This document shows positions 59,350-64,000 of a DNA stretch of 64,000 nucleotides, piece by piece. The number at the start of each line of letters is the position of its first letter. The stretch's first letter is position 1. Source of the stretch: Desulfobacter curvatus DSM 3379 (GTDB lineage: Bacteria; Desulfobacterota; Desulfobacteria; Desulfobacterales; Desulfobacteraceae); contig NZ_KB893090.1 in the NCBI RefSeq assembly GCF_000373985.1, forward strand, positions 51,964 through 115,963. The letters are read 5' to 3'. The notes under the pieces were generated by a model. That model searched no databases, was not told the DNA's origin, and was given only the letters and a program-made list of their open reading frames with translations. Position numbers and translations under genes: made by a program.

Positions 59350-61329
59350 ATGAGAAAAATGACATTAAAAACAAAATTAATCGTTGGTGGTGTGGTGGCG
59401 GCAATTCTTCCGCTGGTCGTCGTAGGTTTATTTTCGATAACCAAGTCTTCCTCCGCACTGGTCAGCATTGCCCAGGGACAGGCAGAACTCACCGCCAAGA
59501 ATCTTGCAACCATGGTGGACCTTTCCTTGAAACAGGAACTCGGGCAAGCCGAGACCATGGCATCGAATTCCTTTATCCGGGAAATAGCCGGAAGATCGGG
59601 AAATAAAGACGCGTTGGCCGGTGCAGAAGAGTATTTGGCAGCAGTTTATAAAAAGATCGGAGAAAATTATGTGTACTTTTTTGTAACGGATTCATCCGGT
59701 CGGATTATAGCTGACAGCGGGTATGGCAAATACAGACAGCAAAATATAAATTTAGGAGACAGGAAATATTTCCAGGCCGCAAAATCGGGCAAAAGTGTTA
59801 TAAGTGATCCTCTTATCTCAAAGGCAATCGGGTTGCACATCTTTGTGATTGCCGTGCCTTTGCAGGACCACTCCGGTTCATTTGCCGGGATCCTGGGCGT
59901 GTCTGTGAAGCTTTCAGTTCTATCTGAAGAAATCGTACAGGTAAAAATGGGAGAGACAGGCTATCCTTTTATGGTGGGGACTGACGGAACTTTTATCGCC
60001 CATCCTGTGGAAGATTATATTTTCAAACTCAATATTTCCACGCTTAAGGGGATGGAAGAAATTGCCAGAAGAGCATTGGGCGGGGAAGAAGGTGTTGAAA
60101 AGTATCGTTTCAAAGGGGTCGATAAGATTGCCGGTTTCTCCCACGTACCTACCACAGGCTGGAGCGTAGTGGTTACTCAGAATGAATCGGAATTTTTAGC
60201 CCCTGTGGTTTCCATCCGGAATATGGTTCTTGCCGCCGGCGCCATTTTCCTGGTTCTGACGGTACTGGCTGTACTGTGGTTTGTAAAAGGCATTATGGCA
60301 CAGTTGGGCCATGATCCGTCTGAAATTGCCAACGTGGCCGACCAGATTGCTGCAGGAGATTTGACCTACGAATTCCCAACGACCGGTAAGCCGCTTACCG
60401 GGGTGTATGCCAGTATGCAGCAGATGACAAACAATTTGAAAAATATGTTTAAGGACATTTCCCAAGGTATTCAGACCTTGACATCTTCTTCCACGGAGTT
60501 GTCAGCGGTGTCCCAGGAGATGACGTCCGGGGCCGAGCAGTCATCCCAAAAGGCAAATAATGTTTCCTCGGCCGCAGAAGAGATGGCAACGGCAATGAAC
60601 AGTGTCGCCGCCGCCACAGAACAGACAAGTGCCAATCTGCAGATGATCGTTGCCGCTGCAGAAGAGATGACTGCGACGATTAACGAGATTTCATCAAATA
60701 CCGCCAAGGGAAGCCAGACAACGACCCAGGCTGTTGAAAAAGCCGAACATATTTCCGAAAAAGTGGATGATCTGGGCCGGGCCGCCGCCGAGATAAGCAA
60801 AGTGACGGAAGCCATCGCCGATATTTCCGAACAGACAAATCTTTTGGCGCTGAATGCAACCATAGAGGCTGCAAGAGCCGGTGAGGCCGGTAAGGGGTTT
60901 GCTGTAGTGGCAGGTGAAATCAAAGAACTTGCGAAGCAGACCGCCCAAGCGACTGACGAAATTGGCGTGAAAATAGGGGAAGTACAGTCAACAACCACGG
61001 AATCTGTTAACGCAATAAAAGAAATTGTTGAAATTATTGACGATATCAATTCTATTGTTACATCGGTTGCCACTGCCATTGAAGAGCAGTCTGCCACAAC
61101 CCAGGAAATTTCCAATAATGTCAGCCAGGCAGCCACCGGTGTTCAGGAGGTAAATGAAAATGTCAACCAGACGTCCACCGTAGCTGCAGAGGTGACCCAG
61201 GATGTCCACCAGGTGAGCCAGTCTGCTGACGAGATTACAGCTGGAAGCGTACAGATAAATGAGAGTGCTCTGGAATTATCCAAACTGTCAGAAAACCTTA
61301 ATGAGATGATCAGCAGGTTTAAGCTGTAA
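59350..61329 (+). CDS. Methyl-accepting chemotaxis protein with dCache sensor
   Basis: 659 residues. A membrane segment (about 10-32), a double-Cache extracytoplasmic domain (about 40-285, with VYFFVTDSSGRIIADS, FQAAKSGKSVISDP and GYPFMVGTDGTFIAHP), a second membrane segment (about 292-312), a HAMP domain (about 315-365) and a long methyl-accepting signalling domain. The hairpin tip has EQTNLLALNATIEAARAGEAG and GKGFAVVAGEIKEL near 500. It sits at the inner membrane and passes a signal to a CheA kinase. Ligand unknown. A CheA-like gene follows after a terminator. Confidence 0.95.
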   Translation: MRKMTLKTKLIVGGVVAAILPLVVVGLFSITKSSSALVSIAQGQAELTAKNLATMVDLSLKQELGQAETMASNSFIREIAGRSGNKDALAGAEEYLAAVYKKIGENYVYFFVTDSSGRIIADSGYGKYRQQNINLGDRKYFQAAKSGKSVISDPLISKAIGLHIFVIAVPLQDHSGSFAGILGVSVKLSVLSEEIVQVKMGETGYPFMVGTDGTFIAHPVEDYIFKLNISTLKGMEEIARRALGGEEGVEKYRFKGVDKIAGFSHVPTTGWSVVVTQNESEFLAPVVSIRNMVLAAGAIFLVLTVLAVLWFVKGIMAQLGHDPSEIANVADQIAAGDLTYEFPTTGKPLTGVYASMQQMTNNLKNMFKDISQGIQTLTSSSTELSAVSQEMTSGAEQSSQKANNVSSAAEEMATAMNSVAAATEQTSANLQMIVAAAEEMTATINEISSNTAKGSQTTTQAVEKAEHISEKVDDLGRAAAEISKVTEAIADISEQTNLLALNATIEAARAGEAGKGFAVVAGEIKELAKQTAQATDEIGVKIGEVQSTTTESVNAIKEIVEIIDDINSIVTSVATAIEEQSATTQEISNNVSQAATGVQEVNENVNQTSTVAAEVTQDVHQVSQSADEITAGSVQINESALELSKLSENLNEMISRFKL

Positions 61330-61340
61330 GCATTTGACAC

Positions 61341-61378
61341 AGGCCTGCCTGCTTTTGAGCGGCAGGCCTTATTTTAAG
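61341..61378 (+). terminator. Terminator after chemoreceptor gene
   Basis: AGGCCTGCC (61341-61349) pairs with GGCAGGCCT (61361-61369), followed by tattttaa. Confidence 0.8.
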
Positions 61379-61420
61379 CCGGACCACTGGTACCGGTCAG
61401 GCAATAGTAGGAGATGAACA

Positions 61421-63079
61421 ATGGAAAAAACGCCAATGAATAATAATTCGCCTGTTCAGGTCAGCCGCAGTATTCTGGAGACTTTGATTTCCCTGGCAGG
61501 AGAACTTGTGCTGGGGCGAAATCAGCTTATCCAGGGAATCAATAATTCTGACATGGCAGTGATCGAAACATCCGGGCAGCGCATTGATCTGATTACTTCA
61601 GAGATCCAGGATGCGATCATGCGGACCCGGATGCAGCCTGTTGCCGGTCTTTTTGAAAAAATTTGCCAAAAATTCGGGGGCCGGGTTTTTTTTGATAAAA
61701 CAGGTAAGGATGTATTGCTTGACAGGACCATTCTTGAAGCCATCCAGAACCCATTGGATGCGCTTGTTGGTGCTTTCATCGAATTTGAGGCAAATGCCTT
61801 TCAAGGCGGCAACGAAATTGGAAAATCAAATGACGACAACGTTCTGTTGAAGGCTTTCCAGGATGCAGGACAGGTCAATATTGTTATTTCTGCAGACTGT
61901 GTTCTACTTTCACCGACGGATATTCCGGAAAAGATAAGCGCCGCCATAGAATTTGTCGGTGGTGTTATTGAAGTTGATTCAATTGGGGATAACGGGGGTG
62001 CTGTCTTCATAAAACTGCCGTTAACCCTGGCAATTATTCCCAGTCAGATGATCTCCATTGGGGAAGAAAAATTTGGCATTCCACAGACGAGTTTGAGTGA
62101 GCTTTTAAGAATTCCAGCAGCAGATACGAAAAATAAAATTGAAAAAGTCGGGGATGCGGACGTCATAAGACTGCGAGGCGAACTTTTGCCTTTGCTTAAC
62201 CTTTCAGATCTGCTGGATATTGAAAGAATTTATATTTGTCCGGAAAGTGGAGAACAAAAGCCGGAGCGCAGGAAAAATTTGGCTGACCGCCGTTCCAAAA
62301 AATACGATGCCGACGGTCGTGTGATCGGCATTGAAAAAACAGAGAATACACTGGAAAGGGCTGAAACGGACAGGCGGCTGAATCGAGACGGCGTCACCAA
62401 TATCGCAATTGTTTTTGCAGGGAATTATAAGTACGGGCTTGTTGTAGACCAATTTTATGATTCTGAAGAGATTGTTGTCAAACCGGTTGGGCGTCATTTG
62501 AAAAAACATAAAGCATATGTCGGGGCAACAATTATGGGCGATGGAACGGTCTCGTTGATCCTCGACATTTTGAATCTGGCGCAAATGGCCGGGTTGTCGA
62601 CTGTATCAGAAGCACACCGGCTTTCAAAGAAATTGAAACCGGACGTTCGCCTTGAGGGTGCAAAAGAATCCATTGTCATGTTTAAAAATATGAAAACAGA
62701 ATATTTTGCGGCATCCTTTAAACATGTCCAGAGGATTGAACGAGTTAAAACCGCCGATATTGAAAGAATCGAAAAGCAGAATGTTATTCAACATCGGGGA
62801 AAGGTGCTCAGGCTTTATGGCATTTCTGAAATAGTAAATGTGGACGCCCTGCCTGAAAAAGAGTACCGGGAGGTCATTGTTTTTAAAGTGGACGAAAGGG
62901 AGTTTGGATTGATGGTCTCCCCGCCGGTGGATATTCTGGAAGTGCATTTAAATGTTGACGGCAGCAACTTTAAACAGCCCGGGATTAAGGGAACCATGAG
63001 TATTGACGGTCATACGACCCTTGTCATGGATATTCTGGAAATCGCTGAGTCACTTGGGATGGTGGAAATGCAATTATGA
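61421..63079 (+). CDS. CheA-derived protein lacking HPt and intact kinase domain, with two CheW-type regions
   Basis: 552 residues. The start (residues 10-70) matches the CheA dimerisation helices (LISLAGELVLGRNQLIQG, AIMRTRMQPVAGLFEKI, read in parts). The HATPase region that should follow is about 95 residues instead of about 170: it has NPLDALV but no N-box His/Asn, no DDGRGI and no GRGVGMD. A regulatory CheW-like domain follows (about 200-380, PLTLAIIPSQMISIGEEKFGIP, read in parts), interrupted by a linker with charged residues, and a second CheW-like domain (about 410-545). No HPt domain is present. It is therefore likely a scaffold rather than a kinase. It lies 92 bp after the chemoreceptor gene. 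Confidence 0.7.
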   Translation: MEKTPMNNNSPVQVSRSILETLISLAGELVLGRNQLIQGINNSDMAVIETSGQRIDLITSEIQDAIMRTRMQPVAGLFEKICQKFGGRVFFDKTGKDVLLDRTILEAIQNPLDALVGAFIEFEANAFQGGNEIGKSNDDNVLLKAFQDAGQVNIVISADCVLLSPTDIPEKISAAIEFVGGVIEVDSIGDNGGAVFIKLPLTLAIIPSQMISIGEEKFGIPQTSLSELLRIPAADTKNKIEKVGDADVIRLRGELLPLLNLSDLLDIERIYICPESGEQKPERRKNLADRRSKKYDADGRVIGIEKTENTLERAETDRRLNRDGVTNIAIVFAGNYKYGLVVDQFYDSEEIVVKPVGRHLKKHKAYVGATIMGDGTVSLILDILNLAQMAGLSTVSEAHRLSKKLKPDVRLEGAKESIVMFKNMKTEYFAASFKHVQRIERVKTADIERIEKQNVIQHRGKVLRLYGISEIVNVDALPEKEYREVIVFKVDEREFGLMVSPPVDILEVHLNVDGSNFKQPGIKGTMSIDGHTTLVMDILEIAESLGMVEMQL

Positions 63080-63114
63080 AGGTTGCGCCCTTTCAACGCC
63101 TTAAAACGGTCAAT

Positions 63115-63142
63115 CCCCCCCAAAAAAAAACAAGGGGGGGGG
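63115..63142 (+). repeat. C-run, A-run, G-run palindrome
   Basis: Seven C (63115-63121), nine A, a CAA spacer and nine G (63134-63142) form a G/C stem 36 bp after the CheA-derived gene. It may act as a terminator, but there is no T-run after it. Confidence 0.5.
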
Positions 63143-63255
63143 AATACTTATGGAATTACTGTGCCTTTCAAAATGCTTTTCCTCATGCTCATGAATTGTC
63201 CTTCCCTTTGCCGTTCACATCATACACAACGCACTGCGAAGTGCATCTTCCCGGG

Positions 63256-63750
63256 TCAGACCTTAAACTGTTTTACAAGGTCATTTAAGTCTGCTGCCAA
63301 CTTAGCAAATTCAGCTGATTTCTGGTCTACGGTGTTACTCATTTCAGCCATACCACCAGCAGCTATATTCACATCGGCAATATCTTTTGAAATCTCAGTT
63401 GTGACCGAGGCACTCTGGTTGACGTTTTTATTCACCTCTTGAATACCGGAGGATACCTGAAGAATATTTTCAGCGATCTCTCTTGTTGCTGATGACTGTT
63501 CTTCTATGGCGGCAGCAATGGATGAGACAATATCATTCACTTCAGATATTATTTTTGAAATTTCCGTGATACCGGTCAATGAACTTGAAGAACTTTGCTG
63601 AATGCTTTCAATTTTATCCCTGATGTCCAAAGAAGCGGCAGATGTCTGGCCAGCCAGATCCTTTATTTCATTTGCAACAAACGCGAAACCTTTCCCGGCT
63701 TCACCTGCCCTTGCGGCTTCAATGGTTGCATTCATAACAGCGCTGACGCA
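63256..63750 (-). pseudogene. Truncated chemoreceptor (C-terminal fragment)
   Basis: About 160 residues of methyl-accepting signalling domain remain: NATIEAARAGEAGKGFAFVANEIKDLAGQT (read in parts) followed by the coiled-coil end AEFAKLAADLNDLVKQF. Upstream (to the right) the frame has a stop (63751-63753) and the usual EQTNLLA part is missing. The sensor, membrane and HAMP parts are absent. A putative transposase gene starts at 63910, so disruption by insertion is likely. The first codons (ATG at 63735) are probably not a true start. Confidence 0.8.
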
Positions 63751-63844
63751 TCAAAATTTATTATCAATGATATCAGGGGGGCGGAGCGACATCTAAAATT
63801 ATTTTGTCGCAAAATTATAATAGACACTCTGCAGGTCTTTTGAT

Positions 63845-63894
63845 AATGTAACGTGGATGTGTGTGAGTTCACCCACCAATCGAAACGTTACATT
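63845..63894 (+). promoter_or_regulatory. Inverted repeat before transposase-like gene
   Basis: AATGTAACGT (63845-63854) pairs with ACGTTACATT (63885-63894) around a 30-base loop that contains GTGAGTTCAC. It ends just before the aggag box. It may fold in the mRNA and affect initiation. Confidence 0.5.
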
Positions 63895-63909
63895 TGAGGA
63901 GAAAACGCT

Positions 63910-64000
63910 GTGATAAGCCAGTGTGGTCGGCAGATTAAAAACGCAGAACTTGAACAGATTCGCGAGACGGTAAAGACATTTTCGAATTTAAGTCAGAAGG
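63910..64000 (+). CDS. Start of a transposase-like protein (partial)
   Basis: GTG at 63910, preceded by aggag (63896-63900). The 30 visible residues (QCGRQIKNAELEQIRETVK, TFSNLSQK) resemble the N-terminal segment of DUF4338-type transposase-related proteins. Only the first part is in the window, so the family call is weak. It interrupts the chemoreceptor remnant on the opposite strand. Confidence 0.4.
   Translation, partial: MISQCGRQIKNAELEQIRETVKTFSNLSQK

Larger units (their letters stand above)
63755..64000 (+). mobile_element. Left part of an insertion sequence (boundary approximate)
   Basis: Homology to the chemoreceptor ends near 63750. From there an AT-rich segment with short repeats leads to an inverted repeat and a transposase-like start. 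The left terminal repeat and target duplication cannot be defined because the right end lies outside the window. Confidence 0.5.

Overview
The window looks like chromosome of an anaerobic Desulfobacterota bacterium, most likely Desulfobacteraceae-like. This is inferred from gene content: an ORP-type operon (two ferredoxin-containing MinD/Mrp ATPases plus NifX-like proteins), a fused ATP sulfurylase/APS kinase, acetate kinase next to acetyl-CoA synthetase, several sigma-54 promoters, and many one- and two-component signalling genes. No rRNA or tRNA gene was seen. The left edge cuts a gene, and the right edge cuts a putative transposase gene.

Region 1 (1-12.4 kb) is the distal part of an extracellular contractile injection system (eCIS): two baseplate-J-like proteins flanking a small fibre-like protein, a tape-measure protein with an internal 200-codon tandem duplication, a membrane-anchored GH18-like protein, a DUF4157 HExxH protein and an AAA+ ATPase. 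All lie on the plus strand with tight junctions. Two junctions carry degenerate 7-bp repeat arrays.

Region 2 (12.4-21.3 kb) is acetate and sulfate activation: ackA, a fluoride channel gene (crcB), a sigma-54 response regulator, acs preceded by a -24/-12 promoter and twin palindromes, and a fused sat-cysC gene.

Region 3 (21.3-36.9 kb) is signalling and envelope: PP2C phosphatase, Ser/Thr kinase and a paralogous sensor, divergent from a LysM/polysaccharide deacetylase lipoprotein and a TPR/LysM lipoprotein. Then come a protein with repeated acidic-KT[IV] motifs, an RlmK-like methyltransferase, alanine dehydrogenase, a class III cyclase, an HDOD protein and a YdjM-like membrane protein.

Region 4 (36.9-44.4 kb) holds an alpha/beta hydrolase, an RlmL-like methyltransferase, an FmdB-like zinc ribbon, the ORP-type operon with its own sigma-54 promoter, and a DAHP synthase gene with a complete Phe/Tyr leader-peptide attenuator.

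Region 5 (44.4-54.1 kb) is mostly housekeeping: HD-GYP, YhbY, an MBL hydrolase, a YchF-like protein, PyrR, the molybdenum cofactor genes moaB, mobA, moaE-like and moaC, then rmuC and mltA.

Region 6 (54.1-64 kb) is sensory: a CHASE2 hybrid histidine kinase with a FecR/LysM partner, a chemoreceptor with a sigma-54-like promoter, a CheA-derived protein that appears to have lost its kinase domain, a truncated chemoreceptor, and the edge of an insertion sequence.
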